Of a stretch of 64,000 nt of DNA, positions 1 to 11,757 are shown piece after piece (within the stretch, counting starts at the first letter, position 1; each line of letters begins with the position of its first letter). The notes under the pieces are model-generated. The model worked only from the letters and a program-made list of their open reading frames with translations. It had not been told where the DNA came from and did no database searches. Position numbers and translations under genes: made by a program. Origin of the DNA: Owenia fusiformis (taxonomy: Eukaryota; Annelida; Polychaeta; Sabellida; Oweniidae); the NCBI GenBank assembly GCA_903813345.2, contig CAIIXF020000007.1, forward strand, positions 5,647,730 through 5,711,729. The letters are read 5' to 3'.

Positions 1-1434
1 TATCCTGAGTCCGTTTCGGCCAAAACAAACAATTTAAATCCGAACCGGACAGGTTTGTCCTTATTGAATTGCCGAAATCCACTGTGATGTTTTGATCTTA
101 CCATGCGTTCGTCTACTGACACATTTTGATCTGGTTGAAAGAGTGCAATTGAAACATTCTGAATATGGTCGATCAAATTGCGTATTTTTCTTAGTTTATC
201 CTGCACAAATGGGACCTCTCGTGTTGGATCTGATATGTGAAGAAATGCCAAAATTGCCTGAAACCTTTCTCTGGACAAAAACCTCCTAGCCCATAGTCCA
301 TTGTACAATGTCTTCAATGACCAGTACCTGTCAATCGTTGCCACATCAACAAATCCCATATAAATCAATATAGCAATGAACTGTCGAATTTCTGGGACAG
401 TTACATCTTGCCAGCCTCCATCAGCAGAAGAATATGATGGCTTGTCTAAGATATTTAACCAGGCATAAAGGTTTGTGTTGTTGACTATTTCTTGTAAAAT
501 GACATCTGAGAAGAATAGTGAAAATATGGAAAGGGCAGAGGTAAACTGCAGTAGACCATTACGGGTAAGCCTTCCAAGTTGGATGCCTGGCTCTTTGATT
601 GGACGAAATTGAAATGGGTTGGGGGCAATATCATTTTGACCATACCCGTATTTTATCTGGTCATTAGCCACATCCCGGGCAAAGGTCTTCCTTGTGCTGC
701 ATCACCTCCTGGACCAGGGGCATCAGGTAGGCTATCATCAGAATCAACACCATTGTCAGCAAGACTGTCATCAGAATCAGTATCATCATCAGCTGTAGAA
801 TCAGCATCACTATCATCAATTTGCCTAAAATGTTGAAAAGACCTGTTCAAATATCATAGATTTTGAAAATTTTGCCATGGGATGCAGGTAGTATGAATTG
901 ACATGGAAATCTGGGTAAAAGAAGCAATATTTATAGATATTAACAAATAAAGAAGCAACAGTCATATTTGTATACTGGTTAACTGATTCTGTTTATTGAA
1001 GCAGATAGATAGAAAAGTGCGTAAACTTGAATGTACCCTATTATTGCCCACTCGCGATGGACCGGAAGTAACTTATTCAGCAATTTTATGGACATTTCAT
1101 CGCTATTTCCTATGGTAAAATACCATGTTATGGTACTTTGTATTTTGAAAAAGGTTGGTAATCAGTCTTTTCCTCGCATAATTACTTTTTTTCGTGTTTT
1201 GCTTGCAAAAAGTTTTTTTTTCATTTTTTGAAACTGACAACAACTGACGAACAACACAATCATCTTACATTTTACATACCTAGCTCTCATAAAATCCTCA
1301 TCTAATTGGTTCTCCTCATGCTCTGGTAAACCATCTTCATCACTACAGTCCCCATCAAGTGAAAACCCGTCTTGAAAGAACTGTAAGGCTCTTGTTTTTG
1401 CATCTCTAGCAGGGCGTTTTAAATTTTCCGCCAT
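1..1434 (-). CDS. piggyBac transposase, two exons, 3' part outside window
   Basis: This is a DDE transposase (DDE_Tnp_1_7 family) that cuts and pastes at TTAA. Exon 1 (1434-1280) starts MAENLKRPARD and is acidic. It ends at the donor AG|GTATGT. Exon 2 begins at 824 after a TTTTAG acceptor, and the reading frame is kept across the intron. Exon 2 opens with an Asp/Ser-rich tract, then a typical piggyBac body including YAWLNILDKPSYSS and the block SVDERMVRSKHHSGFRQ (about 60-120). The Asp of VDER is expected to be the first catalytic Asp. The open frame changes once between about 656 and 701: the acidic tract runs into a stop while the catalytic frame is open only downstream of 701. So this copy carries at least one indel or an unrecognised small intron. 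About 325 residues are visible of a usual 550-600. Confidence 0.85.
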
Positions 1435-1678
1435 TTTGACAAGTGCATCACGGGAAAAATCAACAAAGTCGTGTTTTCAATTTTTTTTATTTTCTTTATG
1501 TTTTTTTCATGTTAAACCTTATTATACATCAAAAAAGTACATATAATCAACAAAGTAAGTATAAATCTTCAATTTTATACAATTCATGATGGGTGTCACC
1601 CTGACATGCCTCTAGACGCTGGTCCAGAACACCATCGTCAGATTGCTGACGAAATAGCATGGGGCCGTAGTGAGTGGG
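1..1678 (-). mobile_element. piggyBac DNA transposon, right part
   Basis: Read on the minus strand, the element begins after a TTAA target (1679-1682) with CCCACTCACTACGG, the CCC-type end of piggyBac elements. About 240 bp of leader follows, then the start codon of a spliced transposase at 1434. The other end, with the second half of the transposase and the left inverted repeat, lies beyond the left edge. The terminus differs from the two other piggyBac pieces at 20942-21433 and 59919-61411, so this is a separate family. The superfamily call rests on the transposase translation plus the TTAA boundary. Confidence 0.88.
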
Positions 1679-1725
1679 TTAATGGTCGAAAATCAAAATA
1701 TTGACAAATTTATATAGAATACTTA

Positions 1726-3388
1726 CACGGGGGATAAGCAAAACGAGGGCGAAGCCACGGACTGCGACTCGCGTAACTTTACACCGCAGCCCAGCGACAA
1801 AATGGAGGGACATCCGGCAGTGCCTTCTGCTTCTTCCGACAAAATAGAGAAATCCAGGTATTTTAAATGCTATCGTAGTGTCTAATCGGTGACCAAAATA
1901 TTACTCTGTATCTACTGTTGGTCTGTAGATAAGAAAATAAGCAGTTGTCCAGATCAAGCTAAAACAGTAGCAAAGTTCTGATTTTACCTGTAAAATATGT
2001 GCATATTATCTAATTTACTATACATTTGAAAGGAGTTTTAACACGTTTCTGATATCTAAAGGTTAGTTGAGGCTCCGAGTATAATTCGTGAAAATGATTT
2101 GATAATAGAATGTGTTCATGAGGAGAAAATTAGATTCAAACTGCGCATTCATAGTGGACGCAGTCCAGTAAACAAAGCTATTTCAACAACGCAACACAGC
2201 CTCCATTGATATTCTAAGCAACGCAGTCCAGCCGCGAACACGAAATAAATAAGATCGTGTAAATTATATTCCTACGCTATTATTGTTTCAGGAAAAGAAA
2301 GTCAGCATCCAGATTATCATTCAAAGTTACGTTGATTAACATATATCTATTACCTGAATCAATGTCCAAAATTGCTATATTGTATCGTTTAAGACCTAGA
2401 AATATGGCAATTCAATAGCGTATTTGGCAGAACAGTCGAGCGCAAGATGACAACGTAATATGTTTATTACAAACCAATTTGTGGATAGGGTTAAATATAT
2501 AGATAATTGGATAGTGGTGAGACTTGTTATAAGAAGTAGAAATGCGAAACAATTAACTTTTTGATGATGCAATAAAAGCTGTTGGGGAAGGGTACATTAA
2601 CTAGTATTTAAGATATCAGGAAAATATCAAATAATTGGAGAGTTGGTGAGTTAATGTAATTTTGGATGATCTTTCCAACAGTCCATCAATTGCTAGCTAC
2701 CATAAATTCGTGATTTCAGCTGTATTTGACAGCTTGTATATATTTGCAGAATGGATTGAGACACGATGTAGGTCTATTAAAATAGCCCTTTATATTCAAT
2801 TTTGTCCAAAGTTGCTCCATTTCGGCCACACCTGTACACACATTGTGCTATCTACCTTTGGCTGTGATTGCGTTCAGCTTCAGATATAAAGCAACACTGA
2901 GTCGCGGACTGCGTTGGGCAGATGGATGGACTGCGACTATTATAAATTCCAATTTTCTATGTAATTGTACGTTTTCCGCTTACCAAATATCACACGAAGA
3001 TGTAATTGTTACAACAGAACATGAATAATTATATTAATTCGATGTCATTTCTGATTCCTTTGTTTAAATCGGTATATTAGGGACAAATATTGACAAAATT
3101 ACATTTTTTGTGGCAGATTTCGAATTCATTTGTGTTCATGCTAAACTATTGGACAGCCGAGCACCAAGAATGCCATTGCAGGTGGAGTATGAATATGTTG
3201 ATCACCGACTGGAACATACTAGCTATTCTGTAGAATATCCAAACCAATAATCTACCCCAAATCCTAACATGCCTTCCAAATTAAGTTTGGACTTACCGCC
3301 ATTGTTCAGCTATAATGCGTTGTAACCTCGTTTTGAATTACGCGAGTCGCAGTCCGTGGCTTCGCCCTCGTTTTGCTTATCCCCCGTG
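1726..3388. mobile_element. DNA transposon with perfect 51-bp terminal inverted repeats
   Basis: The outer 51 bases at 1726-1776 (CACGGGGGATAAGCAAAACG...) are an exact inverted copy of 3338-3388. Both ends are flanked by ACTTA (1721-1725 and 3389-3393), a 5-bp target duplication. The internal 1.56 kb has no transposase frame, so the copy is non-autonomous or internally deleted. Pieces of the TIR motif (GGACTGCG, CGCAGTCCA) recur inside near 2160, 2224, 2905 and 2930, as transposase-binding sites often do. A 5-bp duplication and a CAC start are shared with Transib-type elements, but I see no other support for that, so the superfamily is open. Confidence 0.85.
1802..1857 (+). other. candidate first coding exon inside the 51-bp-TIR element
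   Basis: An ATG in good context (gacaaaATGG) opens an 18-codon frame, MEGHPAVPSASSDKIEKS, which ends in the donor-like TCCAG|GTATTT. It lies 26 bases inside the left TIR. It could be exon 1 of the lost transposase or a captured host exon. I recognise no domain, and no second exon could be assigned. The prediction rests only on start context, open frame and donor. Confidence 0.3.
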
Positions 3389-3400
3389 ACTTAGCTCAAG

Positions 3401-3905
3401 TCCTTAACGCCTGATCCTTAAAGTGGTTAAAATTGGTGAAATGTGCATTAAATATTAATTTAAATGCTTTTTATTCAATACTATACAAATATATGACTGT
3501 CATATATCAAAATGAAGAGAATTACCCATATTTCTCATTTTTACCTAACTTGCATAAATTATGCAAAAATAATGATGTCATAGTGACGTCACAAGGCTTA
3601 AATTGAGCATTTTATTTCATTAAATTGAGTCATATCTCTACAGTCAATACAGTTTTTCTCAAATACTAACTCCTTAACGCCTGATCCTTAAAGTGGTTAA
3701 AATTGGTGAAATGTGCATTAAATATTAATTTAAATGCTTTTTATTCAATATTATACAAATATATGACTGTCATATATCAAAATGAAGAGAATTACCCATA
3801 TTTCTCATTTTTACCTAATTTGCATAAATTATGCAAAAATAATGATGTCATAGTGACGTCACAAGGCTTAAATTGAGCATTTTATTTCATTAAATTGAGT
3901 CATAT
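3401..3905. repeat. 270-bp tandem duplication
   Basis: The segment starting TCCTTAACGCCTGATCCTTA at 3401 starts again at 3671, giving a 270-bp period with near identity. Each unit holds an AT-rich stretch with GATGTCATAGTGACGTCAC, a CRE-like palindrome. The second unit is interrupted at 3905 by a solo LTR and resumes at 5633 (ATCTCTACAGTCAATACAG) to about 5670. A diverged relative of the inner part occurs near 5950-6010, so the unit is probably part of a dispersed repeat. Confidence 0.85.
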
Positions 3906-5632
3906 TATAAAATACCATCCAATAACCCGGAAGTGAATTATAGAAATATAGGTAGCGTGAGCCAGAACAAAGGGAAATTGGACTAGTACTTCATAAGAAA
4001 TTACTAATGAGGTAAGTGATGAATCGGTGTCGGGAATATGATAGAATGATAGGTCTAGTGTAAAAGGGTGAAGTTACAAGGTGAAATATAAACCTACACA
4101 AATACAACACAGCAAGCTAAAAAGAATAAGGGATTAGGTACTTTAAATATCACCACACCAACTACCAACTAATAGTAAATCACACAAGAAATATATTCAT
4201 TCAATAAAGTCTATTCTATTATACTTGCGTTTCATGTCACAACTGAAATATATATGTACAATGCGAATAAATAGTATTTAAATTATATAGATTATAATTT
4301 ACATAAATGCTTAGTGTCTTTAAATCTATTAGGATGAAATTAATCTCAATAACGCTGAAATCTGCAGTCTGATAAAATGTCTTCAAAATTATGACCGGGA
4401 TACTACTTCAAATCAGAAGAGAATTGCCAACAACGATCTTGTAATAAAGTTGAATTTTATGCCCTCTATAAATTCAGTCGGGAACTAATAGCATGAAAAG
4501 TGACGTCAGATATGCGTTAAAAGCCCGAACGAGATTTTGATAAATGGGAAAGAGCTGTGAACTTTCAACCGTCAAAGACTAAGGGTGTTATTTTAAACAC
4601 CAGAGGTGCGAACTCGATGGAATGTGCCCGTAAGGACTTCTTTCAATTACAATCAAGTTCAAGTTCAAGTTAAAAGCTGTCTAGGATACAATAATCCACA
4701 AAGATGCTCAAGTTTCAATGAATGAATCTAGACTTCAAAAGTGACGTATGTGATCACGTGACTAAGTCGTCTGCTTTCCCCAAAGTTATGATTTAATTTG
4801 ACCAATAATTCCCTTAATTGATAACGTGAATCTCTATTCTGTACTATCTTGAACCTTCCCAGCATATGGGCTTATCGGGACAAACTCCCAATCTTGTTCA
4901 ACTGTTACAGACTGCAGATAACACCGTTAGGAAATACGTGCGGGAAAAATGAAAGTTTTGAAATGTTTTCTCAAAGTTCAATTATCGATCAATATTACTG
5001 TCTTAAATCTCTTCACTCCCTAATGGAATGCTATAGATTTCTATACAGTACTGAAAATCAACTTACCCAAACGCCAACACCCCGTTTTCCGTCAAAGATC
5101 ACGTTCATAGCTCAACCGATCAAATCTAAGGATACTGTGCTGTCAGGCTGTAGCGAGTATTTTCCGAATCTTAGGTTCAGCAGTGCAGGAATTGTTACAT
5201 TGTATCCGCGAAAGACACTTGTTTATATAGCAACAGATGGACATACGCAATCTTGGAGACGACGTAGGTAAAAATATATGTAATGTTGCTAAAAATGGGA
5301 TATTACCAAGGTTTTTAGAGCTACGTAGGGTAGAAAAAAGGGCAGAAAGAGCAGCTTATTGGACAAGAATTATGAGGTAGGGACTGAGAAAATGATGTCA
5401 CTTTGAAAAGTGACGCAAAGTTTAGACTGCAAATTCAGCGTTTTACAATGATAAATAGGTTTTTTCTATAAATATACTGGCTCTGATACGATGGTCCAGG
5501 TCTACGTATTGCAATAATATGATCATGTTAAAGGGACATGATATGGTTAAATACTGATTATAGATATTAAAGGGGCACACACTGATTAAATATATTATAA
5601 TAAAATAGCTATATACAGGGTGGGTCTCTACA
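3906..5632 (-). mobile_element. solo LTR of a Ty3/gypsy element (LTR family 2)
   Basis: This 1727-bp unit starts TATAAAATACC on the plus strand and ends GGTCTCTACA. Read on the element strand it begins TGTAGAGA and ends TATA. It is flanked by ATAT on both sides (3902-3905 and 5633-5636), and the undisturbed site is visible in the first copy of the tandem duplication at 3620-3645. The same LTR occurs at 40283-45843 and in pieces at 25516-25893 and 38711-39109. No primer site or polypurine tract adjoins it, so it is a solo LTR left after recombination. Confidence 0.85.
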
Positions 5633-7206
5633 ATATCTCTACAGTCAATACAGTTTTTCTCAAATACTGTTCAATTATTGCAATTTTGAAAAACATGGAT
5701 TTGTTCTTCTTGATTTAAGCTTTAAAATGGTATATTACATGATGGGTATAAGGAAGATTTGGTGTAACTAGATTATGCTTAAGTTTGCGATGCCGAGCCA
5801 AAAATTCCAGGAATCGTGGAAAATCTAGGAAAATTATGTTGAAATGTTTAATTGAAATATGTAATCTATAACAAATAAAACTTTTAACTTGAATAATTTT
5901 TATTATATATTATAGGCCATACTAAGGGGGATTGCTCATATACTGTTTTTGCCTAATTTGCATATATTATGAAAATATAGTGATGTCATAAGATGACACA
6001 AGAACGGTTTGTTCCGTCAACTAAATTCCATAGCCTATTCAGGAATAAATAATTTTTATTACCCGAGATTCAGTTGATAAATGTTTAATAATCCAGTTCT
6101 GTTTCATAACAGCTTTAAAATGATAAACTACATGAAGCATAGAAAAATAATATATTGTCACTGTCACGACTCACTAGAATAAACCAAAGATGATCTACGA
6201 TAAGGTACTGATATTTGACAAATCGATGATAATCATGACTCTACAATGTTTTGAAGAAATAATTGATGTATAAAGATGTGTTAAAACCAAATTTCTGCTT
6301 GTGAATGTCTGTTTGTTCATGTTCTCATTATGTTTGATTGCTAATAAACCAGATAGATCATGAACATGCAATTAATCCTCAAACTGCTTGGCCTTCCATG
6401 GGTTTCCCTAACAAAGGCTTCTGATACACCCCCCCCCTTGAATCCCTATGCTCCCCCTGAATTCCTATGCCCCCCTCCCTATACTACTCAACATTTTTCA
6501 AAATATATTTGTGTTGATTGTCCTACACACCTTGCAACAAGATTTTAATGTGCCATGACATCTTACAGTAGCTATAAGAGTGAGGTAAGACGAAAAATAG
6601 TGAAAAAATAAAGCTTTTAAAATCGGCCATAAAAATTAACAGAGTGAATTCATCTGCCATTCAAGGTTTTGTAGGTGCATAAAGGTAGTAAAATTAACAA
6701 TATAGTAACCCTTTACACCCTATATATGTGTTTCAATTGGAAATATTGATGAACTGATCTCACAAAGCATGGATATTGAGAAAATATTTTTAGATAATCT
6801 AATTGAAAATTGAATTTTTCTCAGAAATCGGGCCTTGATTGACTTGAATGAAAACGAACATATTCTAACCTTTTTCATCAATCTAGCTCATCTTCTCAAC
6901 GTTCGCTGATACCCCTAGTATTGTTATACTTGAAACTAGTTTCAAAAAGTGCATCTGTTGCCCAGTAGATGGCTTGATATTTCAATAATTATATTTTAAA
7001 TTTCGCAGTTCAGCCTCTTGGTCGAACCGTAAATCAATAATTTCAAAAATATTTGAATTTTTTCTTTTGCATTATTTTTTGGTCAATAACAACAAAATTG
7101 GTCAAAATAAGTGAACAAAGCAGTATTCTATGAATGTATTTATATTTATTTCACAACTTTATATAACAATTATAGGGAAATAGCGTGGAAAGATGCAACT
7201 ATATTT
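5633..7206. other. non-coding AT-rich stretch
   Basis: After the resumed duplication unit there is no credible gene. The stretch holds a diverged copy of the CATAAATTATGCAAAA repeat near 5950 and a C-rich tract near 6428-6480. The remaining AT-rich sequence shows no long frame in either direction. Confidence 0.6.
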
Positions 7207-10200
7207 TAAATACGAGATTTAGTTAACGTGACCGGAAATGGATAATGGAACTCGTATTCTAAAGATTATAACTAAATTAAGTAAAGGGTACAAGTAAACA
7301 GGTTCTAAAGGCGGAAGAGTCAGGGTGAAACTACACACCAATTTAAAAGGATTAAATAAATAGGCAACAACAATGTGCTACAACACCCACTAGGGGTGAA
7401 ACGAATACTCGAGTATTCGGTTGCCGATTTAGTCTCCCGCCAAGACAAACCCAATTCTAAGGCATATCCCGATATAGATTACACGGTTACTCACCTAAGA
7501 GTCATCTGCAGCTCTTACTTGTAACCTCTGACGCTCTGAGTACTGCTGATTAATGGTATTAACTTGAATATAAAGTTAAGAACATTCGTTTGACGAGAGG
7601 CAATCTGCGCCAGGTTCGTTTTTAGATTCGGTTTTTAGCGCATGCGCTTGGAATAAGTATTTATAATCATTCATAACACAACCGTTGCATTGTCTTATCG
7701 TCTACAACTTCACTATTTTGAATTCGAATACTATAAAAAAGTTCTACAGTAATCGGTGATTGTTTCTTTACTTACTATTACGTATGGTGTGTGTTTTAGA
7801 ACCATCGTATATTTGGTGTTTCCCGATGACGTAATTAACACGCCGGGAGAAGGTTGTATTTTTTGTTTTCGTTTTTATCACAGATATTGGCCAGATCGTT
7901 TTGTAGTAGAATCTCATAGGCTCAAAGAATAATTCACAAGATATGACACTAAATTGGAAAATTTCAAAAAAAGTGACCACCTTTCAAAACGTTCCTTATA
8001 CAAAATGTTACCTGCTTCCCCGTGACAGATTTTGCACTTATTTTATAGCTGAGATCTTCATCTTTCTATTTCTACTTGTTTGGTTCGAGTAAATAACCTA
8101 TGGATGCAGTTATTTGACTTTTAATACGGCGAATATTTTTCACGAAATCCGGACTCTTGTGTGTCCAAATATCATTGTACTGATGACGTCACATTTCTGG
8201 AACCACGGGAGCACCATTCAGATTTGGACAGACAAGAGTCCGGCGATAAAATATCACTGTTTTGGCCTCTTATCAACGCAGTATTGCTTGAATAACGGTC
8301 ATTGGTGATAAAAAAGGTAAAGAATAACAAGACCCTTCGAATGAGGTATGATTTGTCTCATATTTTTCAGAAATGGCTCCAGAATCGTCATTTTAAAATT
8401 TGATATTTTCTGAGGTGTCTCATCTTGAGGAATATTTATTGAACTACTGTCCTACCTCAAAATAATCTGGCCGGGATCTATGGTTTTTATTTACTGTTTT
8501 ATTGGTGAAATTAACAAACAAATAGGTAAATAAAATGCTCAATTGACGTAATTAAATGTAATAATATTACAAACAAACAAATGGTTTACATAACACAGCC
8601 AGCATTCTATTCAAACTTGGCGTATTTACATCACATGCTCTTAGGAATCAAACAACTTATATTTACTTCCGGGTTTTTAGCGAATATTCGGGGCCGAACG
8701 GGGATTGGCTGGCCGAATATTCGGTATGAGAATTTACTATTGGTTTCAGCCCTAACACCCACTAGGCCTACTTAGCCTGAAGATACTTACTATAAGATGG
8801 TAATGTTTATCTATAATGAATTTATTTGGTTTAACTTTATATGAATAAATACGTAATCTGCATGCAATCAAACGCCTTTTAGTTATCTGTAAATAACTGC
8901 TCAGATTAATTATTGTGATATTTATAATTTACTACAAACAAGAATTCTATAGTCTATTAAATATTTCAAATGGATACTTTTTATACTACTGATGTACAGC
9001 GTTCACTAATACAAAAGGTCAACTTGAACTTAGAGTGGTAAGCTTTCTAACTGTATTGTCTTTTATGCCCTCTATACACGCCAGGAAGTATTAAATCTCT
9101 AGCCAAACAGGATTAAACCAAGACCTAAACAACCACTATATGATTCCAACAACTGATTGACCGATTTACTCGGAGTGCACAAGTACTCTGCTTAAAGACA
9201 AGTCTCAGACCTGAACATCCAATAAACCCTAAGGATTCACCCTTTGTTAAGTCAATCAACACCTTGTCTGACTCCGCCTCCTATAATGTAATTCCTAAAT
9301 TCCTTTTACAGCGCCAAAGGCCTAATATGAGTTTTAAATATGACTTTCGGAACCTCGAAATGACAACCCTATTTATTTTAACACACGTTCAGAAGTCTAA
9401 TTCCCATATGCAACAATTCCTCTAAACACCCAAACAGTGAAAACAGGAGTTTTCAACGAGTATGAAGAACCAAAACTCATAAATTACACAATGACGAATT
9501 GGAGCTCTAAACTAGCTAGACCAAGGAAAACAAATAACACCAGCTTAAGCGCTGCCCACGCCGGTTTGTTATGCTTTAATGTTCTCAGGTCGTAAACGGC
9601 TGTTACGATTATCCCGTTAAAGTGATAGCTCAATAACAAATTACCCACAACACTCAAAATTAGCTGGTTAATTGGACGCTAATTGATCGACTCCTTCTTA
9701 CATGAAAACATTACTTGCTTTTCCTCTCTAGCGGTTACACGTGAATTGTGAATTAATATGGAATAAACGGCGGGACAATTGTTTCACTTCTATTCCTCTA
9801 ACAATCCTCTACCACACCAAGTGATCTCTGACTGCACTGGATAGACCATAGAAATATTTGCCCTGATAAAATAACTGTTTCCCGATCCGACATTCACGTT
9901 CAAAGTTTCCTTGTATTTTCTACTATTTCTTTCAAATCTCAAATATTCGAACTAAACAGTCAAATAGAGAACAGATCATAAACCAATGATAATCAATCTT
10001 TATTGCTGATCAGCCCAGATTTTCCCATTCATAGCCTAATCTTCTAGCCGAAAATAAGTACAAGTGAATGAACAATTTCAATTTAATCATTCAATCGCCA
10101 ATCAAATTCCCAGAGTAATCATCCAATTTTAATCATAAACTAATTAACATTCCTCTCTTTCTATCTCTACTCAAACCTCCGTCATCCAAATGACCTATGT

Positions 10201-11398
10201 CCGAATCTAGATAGACTATAGAAATTATACTTTAGAATATTAATTAGATCGAAACAATTGAATTTCGCTATTCTATTTCTTTTCTCAAACCTCCGTCATT
10301 CAAACGACCTATGTTTGAACCTAAATAGACTGTTAAAATCTCATTCAAAGTTATTAATTGAATTAAATTTCTCTCTTCTATTCCTTCCAAACCTTATTGT
10401 TTGAACTTAATAGACTATAGAAATCTTATTCTGTGGTTTAGTTTAATTTGACTTAATATCGGTAATGATGATTCTATATTTTAATTGTCTCTTTTGGGAA
10501 CTCCAATCTGACGATTTAACAATCAATTTGTACTCACAAATAGCCTCACAGGTGCAGTTGCCATTTTCTCATGGAAAAACTCTCCAAAGTCAGGTTTCCT
10601 TTCTGCAGTTCTGTACTATTATAACGCGTATTCGAAGACAATATACAGTGGTTGTGAAAAATTGTCCCAAGTCGAGTCCAGATGTCTTTTTCTTGTTATA
10701 CTATGCTGATTCCCCGGCCGATAGCGATCAAAACTGTTACATCAAAGCATGTACACTGGTCAATTTATACTAAACGGTCACGGCCTGGTATTTGGAAATA
10801 TTTCTCAGAAATTACACAAAATTGCTATCCATGCAAATATTCACAGGATTGCCCCATAAAAAATACCCAAGGACACATTTTTTAAAGGTATTTTCAAACT
10901 ACAGTGGGCCCGCAGAATGCTGGGTAAGCACATTCCTATCAAGAATCACAACATTATAGCAACATACGGAGTTTCTCACCGCATCACTGTATGTGAGTCA
11001 CGGGGAATCCCCTGAATTTCTTCATTGGTGTTTCTTAAACCCTATCGAATTCTGCAGACCGAAGGCATTTTCAAGGCCAAACACTGATTCATAAAGTATA
11101 ATTTATGAGGAACTTCACCCAAGAGCCAGGAACCCACTATCACCAAAACAGAGCTTCATAATTGAGGATTAAATTCGCAGAAACCAGGCAAAAATAGAAC
11201 AGCAACAAACAATTTATCATCCAAGGACCCATCATTTCTCAGTACACTTAAATTATTCAACAAAAATATCATCTGTTTCTGATTCATTCCCAAAACCATA
11301 ACCCATAAAAAAGGGTCCCCCAAAACTATTGTGTTTCCCTGCATTACCTATCACACTCTCGCATAATTATTAGTTTACGTGTAGGGAGGATCTCTACA
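7207..11398 (-). repeat. 3' LTR of element A (LTR family 1)
   Basis: The LTR matches 19024-22440 nearly base for base from TAAATACGAG to GGATCTCTACA. It is enlarged by the hAT element at 7391-8754. On the element strand it begins TGTAGAGATCC, directly downstream of the polypurine tract. Its outer end is shorter than that of the 5' LTR. Confidence 0.88.
7391..8754. mobile_element. non-autonomous hAT element inside the 3' LTR
   Basis: The ends are TAGGGGTGAAAC at 7391 and GTTTCAGCCCTA ending at 8754, which are inverted copies with one mismatch. They are flanked by a perfect 8-bp duplication ACACCCAC (7383-7390 and 8755-8762), the hAT hallmark. Palindromic subterminal motifs CGAATACTCGAGTATTCGG (left) and CGAATATTCGG (right) resemble hAT transposase sites. 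The 1364 bp hold no long transposase frame. The right end of the same hAT also sits at the matching place in the 5' LTR (19192-19285), so it was already in the LTR when element A last copied itself. Confidence 0.85.
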
Positions 11399-11400
11399 AC

Positions 11401-11420
11401 TACCCCCCTTAAAGAAGAAA
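11401..11420 (-). other. polypurine tract of element A
   Basis: On the minus strand this reads TTTCTTCTTTAAGGGGGGTA, just before the 3' LTR start TGTAGAGA. Similar tracts adjoin LTR ends near 45846, 51029, 59417 and 35115. Confidence 0.75.
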
Positions 11421-11647
11421 ATTGTTTGCCCTCAAACAACTGATGATTAAATACAACAACTAGCACAGTTCACTTACCACTTCTATTTACATTATTTACA
11501 CCATATGTTACGAGTATACGAAAATAAATTCTCTCTAAACATACCCCCTGCACAAAGGAATCTCATCTCAAAAGTCCAAAAATTTCCGAGGTATGTCATT
11601 ATGATCTGTTAAAAGAAGTCCAAAAGTTGCTATTGCATTTATAAAAT

Positions 11648-11750
11648 TCTCAAAAGTCCAAAAGTTTGTAGTAAATTCATTAGAGGTTCTCAAAAGTCCA
11701 AAAGTTTGTAGTAAATTTATGAAAGGTTCTCAAAAGTCCAAAAGTCTGCA
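11648..11750. repeat. three 40-bp tandem repeats in the 3' untranslated part of element A
   Basis: TTCTCAAAAGTCCAAAAG recurs at about 11648, 11688 and 11728, giving a 40-bp period between the 3' ORF and the polypurine tract. A similar CTCAAAAGTCCAAAAA motif lies beside the LTR at 59610, so it belongs to the family. Confidence 0.7.
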
Positions 11751-11757
11751 GTTCATC

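Noticed and set aside
4849-5271. 140-residue plus-strand frame
   Set aside because: It lies inside an LTR, antisense to the element, and the matching part of the other LTR copy (45060-45480) is not open.
6428-6480. C-rich tract as a polypurine tract
   Set aside because: No LTR end or retroelement sequence adjoins it.
10465-10885. Plus-strand frames in the element A LTR, repeated at 21505-21927
   Set aside because: They are duplicated only because the LTR is duplicated; no domain, and they oppose the element's coding strand.
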